A stretch of DNA of 64,000 nucleotides from Notospermus geniculatus (GCA_002633025.1 NMRB01000668.1:171139-235138), one strand, 5' to 3'; positions 9,763-21,081 are shown, numbered from the stretch's first letter. A program made the numbers and translations. The notes: generated from the sequence alone by a model not told the origin.

Positions 9763-9769
9763 ATGGAAT

Positions 9770-10710
9770 AGTAGTTGGTCTTGAGTTCGATAATGTCCAA
9801 AGGAGGACAACTTCGCTCGTTTTTATAAAACGTGTACTGCACAGGGTCCACTGCACAGACCCAGTCAACAAGGTACTACTCCCTTGTAGTATAGCTGATA
9901 AGCAGGCAAATGCAACAGGTCAAACACGCTCTTAGACAAAGCTGTAGAGGGTATGATTCAAATTCTTGAGCTTAGGGCTTATATAGTGTTGTACTGGTTT
10001 GCCCACAACTCACTTGAGCAATCACATTATTCAGCGATGAATGGTCTCATCAATATTGAATGCTGAACAAGCCAAACCTTTCCAAATTAAATGCAGACTT
10101 GATTGCACAATGAAACACGTTTATGAATAAAATGTGCATAACTGGTCATGCCTCACTATAATAGTGCCGCTGTCCACCACATAACAATGCCCATTTCATC
10201 TGCATTTTGAATATGCCCTTACACCTTGGCACATGATCACCATTATCACAATAGCAGACAGAAGTTCCATGCAGTCAGCTGAACAATGTTGTTTTGTAAC
10301 TCTCTTTTTTAAGAGGTCAGTTTTGGAAAACAACCAACGGTGTACAGAAATTATGAATGAGAGGTCATGTGGAAAGCACCGATCTCGTTGGCCATGTGGC
10401 ATGTGTGGTAGGAGTGTTCTACTTTTTGAATATTGTGTAGAAATGCGTAATCCCCTCAAAATACCAAAGCCCACACTGTTTGCAGGGGGTATTGATCTTT
10501 TTGACAGCCAAATGCATGTCATTTTCATGTTATGTTTCCTGCCAGACAAGCATTCTATTTTATGATCACTCCTCCTGTGAACACGGTGCATGAACCTGAA
10601 AATGACACTGGCATTGACTGGGGTATTAGAAAAGATCAAAAACTTCACATAACAGTGCCTATTGGCTTTGGGCTCTGGTGAGGTAAATAGGTATTTCTAT
10701 TGTCAAAGTC
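9770..10710. other. No recognised feature
   Basis: The stretch holds only short open frames without recognisable similarity. It may include the outer end of the Helentron, which I could not place. Confidence 0.4.
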
Positions 10711-10720
10711 AACCATAAGG

Positions 10721-10855
10721 CTGCCGCACACTGGAGCTATCTGCTGAACAAAAAGTTCTTCGAGACCTTTTGCTCGTCGGCAGGTAGCTTTCATGGTTTT
10801 GAATGCACAGTCTGGAATGACTTTTCGGTCAGCAGATAGCTCCAGTGTGCGGCAG
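10721..10855. mobile_element. MITE with 26-bp perfect inverted arms
   Basis: 10721-10746 (CTGCCGCACACTGGAGCTAT plus CTGCTG) is perfectly inverted at 10830-10855 around about 83 bases. TAAGG stands directly before the left arm and again a few bases after the right arm, but a clean target duplication is not visible. Confidence 0.7.
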
Positions 10856-11004
10856 GCTTTAAGGTGCCCATCCACGGGAGAGTTTTCTCCCTGGGGTTTC
10901 TCACGAAAGTTGACTCTCTGGCCTGTATGCACCACTGTGCCATAAGCCAAAATTGAGCTCAAATTTATAGAAAGTTGGAACTAAACTTAAGTCGGTATGC
11001 ACCA

Positions 11005-13035
11005 AGATGACATTGTAAATGTCGTATGGTTCCTGATGTACAGGTACTTCTACATGAATGATACATGGGGATCAAGATGTTACATTGACAGCGATCAGGA
11101 TACATTGATTGATGAATTACAATGAATCCCATAGAACTTGATCTCATGCCAATAACTCATCCCATGCTTCACCTTGACCTTGATATCTGATCATCAAGGT
11201 CATTGCATGATTGGAACGGGCATCCTCAATAAAATTATGGCTGTTATCATGTCTGTACCTTTACCACAGGCAGAGATATTTCAAATTCAAAATGGGCATC
11301 ATCAATAACCTGAGTATGGGTGAAATCATGTCTCTCTATTCTCTATCTCTACCACAGGCAGAGATATTTCGTATTATCGTGTTTGACCTTGACCTTGACC
11401 TCTGATCATCGAGGTCATTGCATAATCGAAATGGGAATCATCAGTAACCAAAGTATGGGTGATGCAATGTCTCTATCTCTACCACAGGCGGAGAAATTTC
11501 AAATTATCGAGTTTGACCTTGACCTCTGATAATCAAGGTCATTGCATAATAACCTTTGTATGGCTCATATCATGTCTCTATCACTGCCATAGGCAGAGAT
11601 ATTTCAAATTGTGAAGTTTGACCTTGACCTTGGGCCCTGATCATCAAGTTCATTGCATAATCGAAATGGGCATCCCCTATAACCTGCAAGTATTGGTGAT
11701 ATCATGCCTCTCCCTCTACCACAGGAAGAGATATTTCAAATTATCAAGTTTGATATATCAAAATCTCATGATATCTCAGTCATCGAGACACTTGAGGCTG
11801 GAAATTTTAACATAGTCCAATCCTTGGATAGGGAGGCATGAACTAAGACCTGTTTTATGTTGCTCAGTTGACAATATGGCAAGTTATCTCAGAATATCAA
11901 ATTTGTAATATCGATATCACCATGACCCCAACATCTTAGTTCAAACGTGATCAGTCCATTCGATTGCTAAGGTAAAAAACCTTAGTGACACAAATTATTT
12001 TTTTCCATTCCTCTACGTGTTAAATAAAGGAGTCAAGTTATGCCATCAGATAAAAGTGTAATGGACAAAATATCAAGTTGAATTTATCCATTACATCATG
12101 ATCCTAGCATCTGAGGTTGAAAAAGATGAGTTCATTGGATCAAGATCAAGATACGTTGATAGCGATCAGATACATTGACAGAAATTAGGGTACATTGACT
12201 GATGAACTTGATCTCATGCCAATAACTCATCCCGTAATTGACATTGACCTTGATCTTGATATCTGATGGTTCCAGGACAATTGGTACTGAACAATTGGTA
12301 CTGGACAAAATGTACCTAGGACAAAATGTACAGAAGGTAAAAATGGACAAAAGGTACCCGGACAAATGGAATCTTGTGCCGTAGGTACGTTTCTTCCGGG
12401 CACGTGTTGTCCTGTCACCATATCTGATCATCAAGGGCATTGCATAATCGAAATGGGCATTCTCAACAAACTAAGTATGTCTGATATCATGCGTCTACCT
12501 GTACCACAGGCGGAGATATTTCAAATTATCAAGTTTGACCTTGACCTTGACCTCTGATTATCGAGGTCGTTGCATAATCGAAATCGGCATCATCAATAAC
12601 CCAAGTATAGGTGATATCATGCCTCTATCTCTACCACAGGCAGATATATTTCAAATTATCAAGTTTGACCTTGACCTTGACCTCTGATCGTCAAGGTCGT
12701 TGCAAAATCGAAATGTGCATCATCTATAACCTAAGTATGGGTGATATCATGCCTCTATCTCTACCACAGGCAGAGATATTTCAAATTATCAAGTTTGATA
12801 TATCAAAATCTCATGATATTTCAATCACCCAGACACGTGAGGCTGAGAATTTTATCACAGACCAGTCCTTGGTTAAGCAGGCATGAACTAGGACTTGTTT
12901 CATGTTGCTGAGTTGACAATATGGCAAGTTATATCAAAATATCAAATTTGTGATATCAATATCACCATGACCCCTACATCTCAGATGAAAAGTAATCAGT
13001 CCATTCGATTCCTAGGGTATGAAAACCTAAGGGTA
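11005..13035. repeat. Two-level satellite: 125-170-bp units within a duplicated block of about 1 kb
   Basis: A unit of roughly 125-170 bp (TGACCTTGACCTTGACCTCTGATCATCGAGGTCATTGCATAA..., then CTACCACAGGCAGAGATATTTCAAATTATCAAG, here given as parts) recurs from 11167 to 11750 and from 12410 to 12800. A longer tail (TTTGATATATCAAAATCTCA ... CCATTCGATT) occurs at about 11747-11985 and again at about 12787-13035, so the array and its tail are duplicated with a spacing near 1,040 bases. No convincing coding sequence is present. The second block runs into an assembly gap. Confidence 0.85.
12268..12419. mobile_element. 152-bp MITE with 9-bp target duplication
   Basis: ATATCTGAT stands at 12259-12267 and again at 12420-12428, and the other satellite units show the uninterrupted site. 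The insert has short inverted ends (GGTTCCAGGACAA against GGTGACAGGACAA) and internal GGACAAAATGTACC-like words. A 9-bp duplication fits Mutator-like integration, but no transposase is present. Confidence 0.75.
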
Positions 13036-13098
13036 NNNNNNNNNNNNNNNNNNNNNNNNNNNNNNNNNNNNNNNNNNNNNNNNNNNNNNNNNNNNNNN
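13036..13098. other. Assembly gap (63 N)
   Basis: Unknown bases directly after the second satellite block. Confidence 1.
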
Positions 13099-13132
13099 AG
13101 ATACACACACAGACACCATGACCAAAAACAAT

Positions 13133-13203
13133 ATGGTTCCCGATCTTGATGATCGGGAACCATAAAAACAATATGGTTCCCGATCTTGATGATCGGGAAC
13201 CAT
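13133..13203. repeat. Two tandem hairpins
   Basis: ATGGTTCCCGATC - TTGAT - GATCGGGAACCAT occurs at 13133-13163 and again at 13173-13203, a period of 40. Each copy is a perfect 13-bp stem with a 5-base loop. Confidence 0.9.
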
Positions 13204-13665
13204 AAAAATTTGACAGGATTTCTATTCAAAAATTCGCACACAAATCAACTAACCATACTAGAATATGACTGCAGGCCACATTTCAAGCCCGTTGCTCTTT
13301 CAACAACTGAGATATAGCTGAAAATATTGCCAGACATACACATACTTGCCAGACAGTGTTAAAAATAAGGGTCACCTTGTAAACCAACAACAACTCAAAG
13401 GTTGATGAAGCAAGATGTCCTCAAAATGCAATACATGTATTAGGAACAAATAACAAGTAAAGATATGTCGTTAATAGGAGCATTCTCGTTTTATTCGTCA
13501 TTCATACTGTATGAACCTGTTACATGAAATTTGTTACATAAAATTTGCAAGTTACTATAATGCTGATGACAAGGTCTATGGAACGGCCAAAACAATGTAC
13601 CCTCAGATTTTACAGTACTGTATCACACAATGCATCACATACGTCACACTGCTCGTTCGCAATAG

Positions 13666-14625
13666 TTACCTTTTCGCAATCGCCGAAAATAACCAAATAC
13701 GTACCTCGAAATAAAAGCATAATTTAACATGGAAACAAAAATACTCAATAGGCATGTACATTGCCTCACAATTAGATCGAAAAGCAGGTTTCTTGACCTC
13801 ACATGAGTTAAACGCCGAAATAAGATTCAAAATGTCAATTAAACAGATATTTTTAGGTGGTTTTTGAACGCGATTTCCAGGAAATCCCACCGGTGCTACC
13901 CAGGGGGCAAAACCCCATTTTTGGCCCAAATGGACCAGCTGCTGTAAAAGGCCACCCCTAGAAATGTGTTCAGAGGACCCCCCGTGAGTCAGGGTGGGTG
14001 GCCATTGAGATTGTTTGCAAGACGCCGAAAAAGTGACTTTGAAGTTCAGGAACCAGCCGTTCAGGAGTCGAAGCTTTGAACAGGAAAATTGCGACCCGTA
14101 GCACAAGGTAACGTTTGAATGGTTGGATTTATACCCCATAAATGCAATACCAAAGAGAAACATGGTGCCTCAGAAGTAGACAAGCATGTTCGTAATTATT
14201 TTCAGTAGTTATGTAATAAGAAGTGATTTTTATGTAAATTAACACAAAATGTGTCAAAATACATAAAAACTCCGTTTCCAATTACGTAACTAATTAGAAA
14301 CACAATCATGCTTATTTGATTACGAGGCACCATGTTTCTACCTGTTGGTAATACATGTATGGGCTGTAAATCTCACCGTTCAAAAGTCAGTTGTACATCG
14401 TGTCCCATTCTCCTGTATACAACGCTGTTCTTGGGTCTAATGATAAAGTCAGTGTCCTGAACTTCGAAGTCGATTTTTTGGCGTCTTGCAAAAAATCTCA
14501 AAGGCCACCCAACCTAGTGCGACTCAGGGGGTCCCCTGAACACATTACAAGGGGTGGCTTTTTACAGCTGCTGGTCCCCATCCTCTGCGGTGATTTCGAT
14601 TATTTTCAGCGATTAAAGGACGTAA
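13666..14625. mobile_element. Fold-back element with inverted arms of about 130 bp or more
   Basis: 13915-14050 (CAGCTGCTGTAAAAGGCCACCCC ... TTTGCAAGACGCC, parts) is inverted at 14457-14585. Outer matches (ATTTTCGGCGATTG-like at 13675 and 14600) and inner matches (AGAAACATGGTGCCT near 14158 and its inverse near 14325) extend the symmetry. The open frames across it are mirror shadows. Confidence 0.7.
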
Positions 14626-14802
14626 AAGAAGTTCCCTATGCATGTACGGAGATGATTTCAGTGTGCGGGAAAGCGAATACATACACTGTTACAAATAAAC
14701 CAAAGTCAGAAAACGAGGTGCAATGATACAAGGTGCGCAGGCGCGTACTTGAATTTTCGTGTTTTGATGGTGACGTCATCTTCAATGCATTTATCATTTT
14801 AA

Positions 14803-15081
14803 AGCCCCACTGTATTGAATTTTACGATATTTTCAAAATGTTAGGAGAGAGCGCATAGATGTCTCATAGCCTGTGAAGGTCCCCAAAATGGTTGTCTGAT
14901 ACGTACTTAAGAGAATCAAGGCCTAGTTTTCAGCACACATTGAAAAAAACTGCAGGGAGAGCCCTAATGTATTCAGATGGAGCGCAGTACATTTTACACT
15001 ATGCTGACGTCGTGGCGTCGTGCACTGACGTCAAGAATCGCGGCGATGATTTGCGTTTTTCAAATTCAATACAGTGGGGCT
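14803..15081. mobile_element. TTAA-flanked MITE (piggyBac-type target)
   Basis: TTAA at 14799-14802 and at 15082-15085 flanks inverted ends AGCCCCACTGTATTGAATTT. TTAA duplication is the hallmark of piggyBac-like transposases. No transposase is encoded, so the element would be non-autonomous. Confidence 0.8.
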
Positions 15082-15479
15082 TTAAGCCCGTAATGCATTT
15101 TTGCAGTTCGCGCAGACCTCATGACGTTCATCCTCGAGAATGCATGTCTTTTGTCTTATCTTGTTGGCCCTGGGTATCTGCTCCTGTGGCAGGTATATCT
15201 TGTACCCCTGAAGTCTATGTTGCAGTTCCGAGAACAACATCGGTCACTCCTGGGATTACAACTATCGCCCCGTGCTAAACATTGTCTGAAATGAATGATG
15301 TACATGTACATTTTGAGCTTACCCAAATCAGCGTTCCTCTAACGCCCCTTCCACACGAGGGAACTTTTCTTGCTCTTGCTAGCAATTTATTGAAAGCAAG
15401 TACAATTGCGAAGTACATGTAGTCCGCATCCTTATCACGTCCTGGTGAAATATCGTGTTAGAGCAAATCTGAACCCAGG

Positions 15480-16440
15480 TAATATTTGACTTTCAATATG
15501 GCCGCCAGGTGGCATAACCCGAAAATCATCAAAGTGCTATAACTTGACCCAGAGCTCTCAAATTTGACATGAGGTTCCCTCTAGATAATCTGTATGTGCA
15601 CATAAAGTATCCCGCCCGATTGGACATCCAATATGGCCACCTGGTGGCATAACATGAAAATCATCAAAGTGCAATACTCAGGATCGACTTGACCCAGAGT
15701 GCACAAATTTGGGTTGCTATATGGCTCCCGCTAAACGACCTTTTTGTGCATGTTAAGTCTCGGCCCGATTGGACATCCAATACGGCCGCCAGGTGGCAAA
15801 ACCCCCAAATCATCAAAGTACTGCAACTCGGGAATGACTTTACCCAGGTTGCCCATAACTGATATCAAAAATAGATAAAGACCAAAAATGTACCACTCTC
15901 AATGTTGAAAAGCGTAAAATTGGCAGCTGTCTCCCTAAAAACGAGGAAGATCTGAAAGTTACTGCACCAAGTCAAAGAATTAGACACTGGCTACAAGCAG
16001 TATAAAATTCAATCAAATCCATCTACTAGTTTCAGAGATATCAATCTTTAAATAGATGACTATACCTCAGACTGGCATGGACCAGCACGTTGAGTTCATT
16101 TTTTTAAATATAGGTGGCGCAGGACCCTTTAATTGCTAATTACTCATTAGGGAATGCATGGATTTGCAAACAAAGTTGTGATTAGTATTCCTTGTGCCCC
16201 TGCCTATATTTTGGTGCCAAAAGATTTTAGATTTTTGCAACTTTTTTGAGCATGCGCCATCTATTATTTAAAAAAATAACTAAAACCCCTGGGCTGGGCT
16301 GTTTCAGAGTGGTATATTTTTGGTCTTTATCTATTTTTGCTGATATGGATCTCCCTCTGTCATTACACTATCATGTCCAACAGGTGCGCACATGGTCCAT
16401 TTTTAAATCCAATTAGCAACGCGTCACGACAGGTGGGAAT
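15480..16440. repeat. Degenerate tandem repeat around GGACATCCAATATGGCCGCC, interrupted
   Basis: Three units of about 130-150 bp, each starting near CAATATGGCCGCCAGGTGGC followed by AAATCATCAAAGTGC and TGACCCAGAGTGC, run from 15496 to about 15858. The end of the repeat (CTCCCTCTGTCATTA, TGTCCAAC, GCACATGGTCCA) resumes after the insertion at 15866-16339. The same family fills 61050-61200 and 62700-63310. Confidence 0.8.
15866..16339. mobile_element. 474-bp non-autonomous DNA transposon inserted in the satellite
   Basis: Inverted ends of about 35 bp (CAAAAATAGATAAAGACCAA and on) flank the element, and CTGATAT is repeated on both sides (15859-15865, 16340-16346). The uninterrupted site is seen at about 63239-63250, so the insertion is directly supported. 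A 7-bp duplication is unusual; it may be 8 bp with one change. Confidence 0.8.
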
Positions 16441-16844
16441 TCTGGTAAACACTTGAAATCATCAATTGAATTTGATTCCACTGGTGTACCGAATCGGCCG
16501 GTGACCACGGACACAAACGTTTAGGCAAAATAATTGTCTGAGAGGATCCGTTTGTAGTGCTTGGACAATGAATGGCCACGTCGTCATGTGGCAGAACTAC
16601 AGATCTGTGATTTTAGTTGGGGACCATGTTTACAAATTGGGAAAAATGTGTGCCCAGTTTGAAGGCCGACTGCTTCGCACTTATCTATCCGTTTGAAACA
16701 TTTCAACTACCATTGAGAAGTCAAGAATCTCTAGTTTTTAAATGTCTATAGCAGTTTGAAAATAGACTTAGGGACCTGGCCGCAATCACCATGGAATTCA
16801 ATCATTTGAGCCTCAAAAGTTTGCAATTTCACGCCAACATAGTT

Positions 16845-17507
16845 AAGCCCTGTCTCCACTTGGCCCGCGAGTCCCCGCGAACCACCGCGAGTGTCACCGC
16901 GAGTGACTCGGCTGGTGATCGGCGGTGATTCGCGGGCCAAGTGGAGACACGGCACCGCGAATGACCGCGAATGGAAATGCCCGCGAACACCCCGCGAGTG
17001 TTCCTGGGCATTCGCGGCCGTTTCCAATAGGGAGGTTTCGCAAAGCCCCCGAAACGCCAACGCCAACGCCAAACCCATTGTTCGATGCCACGAAGAGAGC
17101 ACCGAACAAAAGGATAGACGTTCGCGTTGGCGTTTCGGGGGCTTTGCGAAAACTCTATACTATGTTGAAAAAATCGCGAACCAATCGCGCCGCCCGCGAG
17201 TTGGCAGGCATACCGCGAATGGCCGCGAATGACCGCGAATAGTGGAGACACCTTCCCGGGGATATCGGCGGTCAGTGGCCGCTGGCGTGGTGACCCGGAT
17301 GTAGTTGATCAGAATGAGGTCACCGGCCGGGAGCCAATAGGAGGGCAGGGAATAGCCGCAAGTACTCACCAGGTGTAGATACGTTCGCGGGTATTCGCGG
17401 TGACACCGCGAACACGGGTTATTCGCGGTGGGTCACCGCGAATGACCTGTGCTCGCGGTCCGGGGATCATCGGCGATTCATTCGCGGGTAGTGTAGACTA
17501 GGCTTTA
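16845..17507. mobile_element. GC-rich inverted-repeat element built from CCGCGAA words
   Basis: The ends TAAGCCCTGTCTCCAC and GTGTAGACTAGGCTTTA are imperfect inverted repeats. Between them words such as GACCGCGAATG, CCCGCGAAC and CCGCGAGTG recur dozens of times in both orientations. All open frames here are by-products of the repetitive, stop-poor sequence. A second MITE (17036-17152) sits in the middle. Confidence 0.65.
17036..17152. mobile_element. MITE, family with a second copy at 23519
   Basis: Inverted arms TTTCGCAAAGCCCCCGAAAC (17036 on) and its inverse ending at 17152 flank a core with TTCGATGCC..AAGAGA..ACCGAACAAAAGGATAG. The same core and arms recur at 23519-23636. Confidence 0.8.
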
Positions 17508-17847
17508 TGTCGTGGGCGCCGCCGACGTGACATGACGTCGTCCTTCACGCAGTGGTCCCCAACCAACGTCATGGATCTGTAGCAGGCCACCATTTTTGAG
17601 GGAAAGGTAAGTCCTTTCGTCCTTTGTCTCTCTGCCAACAGTGTCTCTGCTAGCAGAAGAACAACAAGTCCGCTGGGCTATGTTCCGAATAATCTAAACC
17701 TTCGGACTGAGATTTCTACAGGAGTTTGTTCCGAAAAAAATGTCTATATGGATCCTGTGGTGGAATGTTCATCTGATATCGGCAATTTTACATGTGAAAT
17801 TACCAAGTTATGGAAGAAAGATCTTTCATCGGACACAGTGTGCGTGT

Positions 17848-17976
17848 TGGACAAGGGCTGATATTTATAAAAGCTAGCAAATGCTTTTACTTCAGATTTT
17901 GTAGTACATTTACACTGGACATTGCTCTGCAAATCTTAAGTAAAAGCATTTCCTAACTTTTATGAATACCAGCCAA
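17848..17976. mobile_element. Short inverted-repeat element
   Basis: About 45-bp imperfect arms (TTATAAAAGCTAGCAAATGC at the left, its inverse near 17940-17970). The rest of 17510-18300 shows nothing I recognise. Confidence 0.55.
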
Positions 17977-18301
17977 TATTCCTACAGAAGAAGACATGTT
18001 CTCTAGGCTAGATAACTAGAAATGTAACCTTTAGGGCATAGATCACAGGAGTTGGCGTTTGGCCTACCTTTTCTCAGGGAACAGCTCTGAAATAAAAACC
18101 GTCATGTATGTTATTAGTAGGCTCAGCCCGCTCGGATTGAAAACCACAGGAACAGGAGCTTCTATTAAGTCTAGCAACACACTTCGACGTTCACATAGCT
18201 TCTTGTTCAGGCGACTTTATAGTCGGCAGTTTATGGGGCAAGTTACCACGCCATTGACTACGCCGGTTGCTACAACCATGCCGGCAACTGTTTCCATCAA
18301 C

Positions 18302-18487
18302 GAAAGTTCCATTGCTTGTTGCTGCTGACATGCCACATGTGATCACATGTGATCAAGGAAGTTCCATTGCTTGTTGCTGCTGACATGCCTCATGTGATCA
18401 CATGTGATCACGGAAGTTCCATTGCTTGTTGCTGTTGACGTGCTTCCTGTGATCGCATGCCTAGGTTCCTGTGATCGCATGCCTAGG
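18302..18487. repeat. Tandem repeat, period about 55
   Basis: Three copies of GAAGTTCCATTGCTTGTTGC plus TGCTGACATGCC..., each ending in palindromic words (CATGTGATCACATGTGATCA, or GTGATCGCATGCCTAGG in the last copy, itself doubled). Confidence 0.85.
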
Positions 18488-18574
18488 TAACTTTAAGCAG
18501 AGGACACAGCGAGCTACCGTCAGCCGGCAGCCATAGAACGCGGCTACTCTGATGAAGTCACGAATCAGGGCAGT

Positions 18575-18815
18575 GAAGGCTTGATTCATACTTCCGACTC
18601 GCGATCCAATTTAGACGCCGACATCGTCGTATTGATTCATACCACAACGACATAAGCCAGCGTTTTGAGTGGCAGAATTATCGCAAGACCATTCAGAGCG
18701 GCAGAATTGGACGCTGACAAAATAGCTCTTCAATCTTCTGCGACGACCGTGGCGTCCTGAAAATTTGATCGCGCGTCGGACGAAGACACTGGCGTCTGTA
18801 GTATGAATCCGGCTT
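18575..18815. mobile_element. Inverted-repeat element ('GATTCATACTT' type)
   Basis: Ends GCTTGATTCATACTTCCGAC and GTCTGTAGTATGAATCCGGC are inverted. GACGCCGAC-like words fill the interior. It abuts the next element. Confidence 0.6.
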
Positions 18816-19070
18816 AAAACCTAGTTCATACTTCAACGTACGACCATCGTCGGCGACCGATCGCGCGATCTTGCGTTCGACGCCGAACCCGTTGCGCGAT
18901 TCGGTCGGCGTCCGATCGCGAGACTATAATTACTCGAGTCATTTCATAAGGGGTCGCTGTCGCTGAAGTACGCTGGAATATGACTCAACTCCGCGGAGTC
19001 GGCGTCCAAATTTTGATCGCGCGTCTGTGGCCGATGGTCGTGCGTCAAAGTATGAACTAGGCTTTTGGCA
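18815..19070. mobile_element. Inverted-repeat element ('CCTAGTTCATACTT' type), copy 1
   Basis: Ends ACCTAGTTCATACTTCAACG and GTCAAAGTATGAACTAGGCT are inverted. The interior has many ATCGCGCG, CGGCGTCC and TTGCGTTCGACGCC words. A close relative is at 20075-20323. Confidence 0.75.
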
Positions 19071-19793
19071 GCTGGGCCAAGCAACATGTGACCCAAACAA
19101 TAGTGGCCGTGAGCATGTCTAAATTCATTGTGTAAATTCATACTTTTGAATGGAACTCCATTTTCATCCTTCCCCAAGTATTTTATATTTAGGGAATATA
19201 GGTTCGTCATCTCAGAACAAGGTCATGTAGGCCTATATGTTTATTATTTACCTTCATCTTGAAGACGTTTAAAAGGCGATGCCGAGGAAAGATCAGTGAC
19301 CATCGCCAGCATTACCGCCAGGAAGACGATGACAGCCAGTTTCATCTTGTCCTAGTTATGGCGAAAAACTGAAAATGCAGGGATAATTTCCGATCAGTCA
19401 TTCAGCCAGTGTGTTTCAACAAGGCCATGGATCCCCAGTAATGACAGGAACTAAAATCCGTAAGGCCTCGAGGATTTGTTGAATAACCAAGACGTGTTTT
19501 GAAGGACTCGAAATCGACGAATGGACTCGCGTTGATTCTAAGTTCAATTGAATTCTACTGCCCTTAAAGAGTTAGATATCGCAGAGGCAAAAACAAACGG
19601 GACAGAAAAGTATTCAAGCTGCGAGGTGAGCTGAAGACGAAAATGTACTAAAATATCCAAAATACACATTTAAAAGCAAAATATGGCGCGAAATAAGAAA
19701 GATTACATGTAGATGCAAAATGACGCAAAGCAAAATAAAACGCGATTAGCCCTCGACTGAAACTAGTTTTGAAATGTCGCCGGTTTAGCGGAG

Positions 19794-19905
19794 TCACAGG
19801 TAAGATAGCGTATAGGCTAGCGAGGTCACAGGTAAGATAACTTGTGGACTAGCGAGGCCACAGCTACGATAATTTGTAGGGTAGCGAGGCAGCAGGTAAT
19901 TAAGA
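19794..19905. repeat. Tandem repeat, period about 38-40
   Basis: Three degenerate copies of AGCGAGGTCACAGGTAAGAT followed by AACTTGTGGACT. The remainder of 19080-20070 shows no feature I can support. Confidence 0.65.
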
Positions 19906-20074
19906 TAACTCTTAGCTCCTGGGACCACAGGTAGAGAACTTGGCGTGTTGGTATTTGTCTTTGATTTTGCCGTCAGTGCCGAAGCCATAGCATTGGCCCT
20001 GCTAAAGGGGGCAAGAGGCCATGGGGCCTTTTACTTTCCCTTGCAAAGAATCAGGGGACAAGGCACAACGGCTT

Positions 20075-20323
20075 AAAGCCTAGTTCATACTTCGACGCAT
20101 GACCCTCGCCAGCGACTGACGCGTGACCTTGCATTCGGCGCCTACCCCGTCGCGCGATTTGGTCGGCGTCCGATCGCGAGACTGTAATTACTTGAGTTAT
20201 TTCATAACGCGTCGCCGTCGCTGAAGTACGCTGGACTATGATGGAACTCCGCGAAGTCGGCGTCCAGAATTTGGTCGTGCGTCGGACGCCGACGGTCTTG
20301 CGTCGAAGTATGAACTAGGTTTA
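20075..20323. mobile_element. Inverted-repeat element ('CCTAGTTCATACTT' type), copy 2
   Basis: The same ends (GCCTAGTTCATACTTCGACG, and its inverse GTCGAAGTATGAACTAGGTT) and the same interior as 18815-19070. Confidence 0.75.
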
Positions 20324-20339
20324 CTGTAGGCCTACCATG

Positions 20340-20450
20340 CGACGGACGTAAAGAGCCGGAAATGAAATCCCATATGGATTCGAACCCGGGACATGCCGCT
20401 TGCTGAGCGGATGGGATCGCTTTCTCACTCAAATCAGTTCTGAATCGCAT
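20340..20450 (-). mobile_element. tRNA-derived SINE, reverse orientation
   Basis: On the minus strand CCCGGGTTCGAATCC is a good Pol III B box, preceded by CCGCTCAGCAAGCGG (anticodon-arm remnant) and followed by ATGGGATTTCAT..CGGCTCTT. The same layout is seen at 59885-60200. The A box is poorly kept, so this is a SINE fragment, not a tRNA gene. Confidence 0.7.
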
Positions 20451-20459
20451 TCCGCAAAC

Positions 20460-20925
20460 CGTCTTGCGGAAAACGATTTAGAATAAATCGATTCGGGAGT
20501 TACTATTCACACACAATCTCAAAACGGTTTGGGACCATGCCAAATCGATTCAGCTCGTTCACACTGAAAGCGTTTTGAGGTTCTTGTTGTTGTTGTCGGT
20601 GAAGCGAATTCCTGTCCCGCCGCGAAAACCCCGAAGAACCCAACCACGTGTTGACATGCGGTAGCACGGGAAGTACTCACGGCGCGTGCGCAATGAAAAC
20701 CGACTTGGATAAATCGATTTGGCCACTCACACGTACATTTGGAATGCGATACCGCGAAGGCGCTTTAGCCGAATCGACTCGAAAACACATCGGGATGTGT
20801 TTTGGATATGACGATTTGAAACCGTTTTGAGTGTGAATAGCTAAATCGTTTTCGCTCTGCCAAATCGATTTGGAACCTGTCCAAATCGCTTTAGAAAGCC
20901 AGTGTAAACGCAGCTTTAGCAACGT
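20460..20925. repeat. AT/CG-word repeat region around AAATCGATTT
   Basis: Words such as AAATCGATT, AAACGATTTAG and AAAACGGTTT recur in both orientations, and the right end (AGTGTAAACGCAGCTTTA) resembles the end of the MITE at 60002-60141. It is probably a decayed inverted-repeat element. The left end is not resolved. Confidence 0.5.
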
Positions 20926-20945
20926 GGCGTGTTGATCAGCAGATG

Positions 20946-21081
20946 GGCCATATTCATGAATCCTTCGCAACTTTGCGTGCAAGCAAGTCTGTTGTTTGGC
21001 TGCACATGCCCTATTGTTCACTGACTGCCTTGGAATGGATTTGCTTGCACGCAAAGTTGCGAAGGCTTCAAGAATATGGCC
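20946..21081. mobile_element. MITE with arms of about 41 bp
   Basis: GGCCATATTCATGAATCCTT plus CGCAACTTTGCGTGCAAGCAA is inverted with few differences at 21040-21081. The overlapping open frames are mirror shadows of the arms. 21082-21640 shows nothing recognisable. Confidence 0.8.

Larger units (their letters stand above)
1499..9765 (-). mobile_element. Helentron (Helitron2-type) rolling-circle transposon, decayed
   Basis: Four consecutive minus-strand reading frames together encode the full set of domains expected of an animal Helentron: a basic repeat-rich N-terminus with an OTU cysteine protease, a Helitron Rep domain (HUH and double-tyrosine motifs), a Pif1-like helicase, and a C-terminal endonuclease/exonuclease/phosphatase domain. 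The frames are separated by three lesions: an indel near 6300, a 148-bp tandem duplication at 3904-4199, and an indel near 2440-2460. A 29-bp minisatellite lies upstream of the first start codon. Helentrons are known for the C-terminal endonuclease and for tandem repeats in non-coding parts. I could not place exact termini, so the limits given are those of the recognisable parts. Confidence 0.85.

Noticed and set aside
12895-13241. Open frames crossing the first assembly gap
   Set aside because: They exist only because unknown bases are not read as stops.
16746-17251. Several overlapping open frames in the GC-rich region
   Set aside because: They follow the CCGCGAA word repeats and occur on both strands. 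No frame is favoured and no domain is recognisable.
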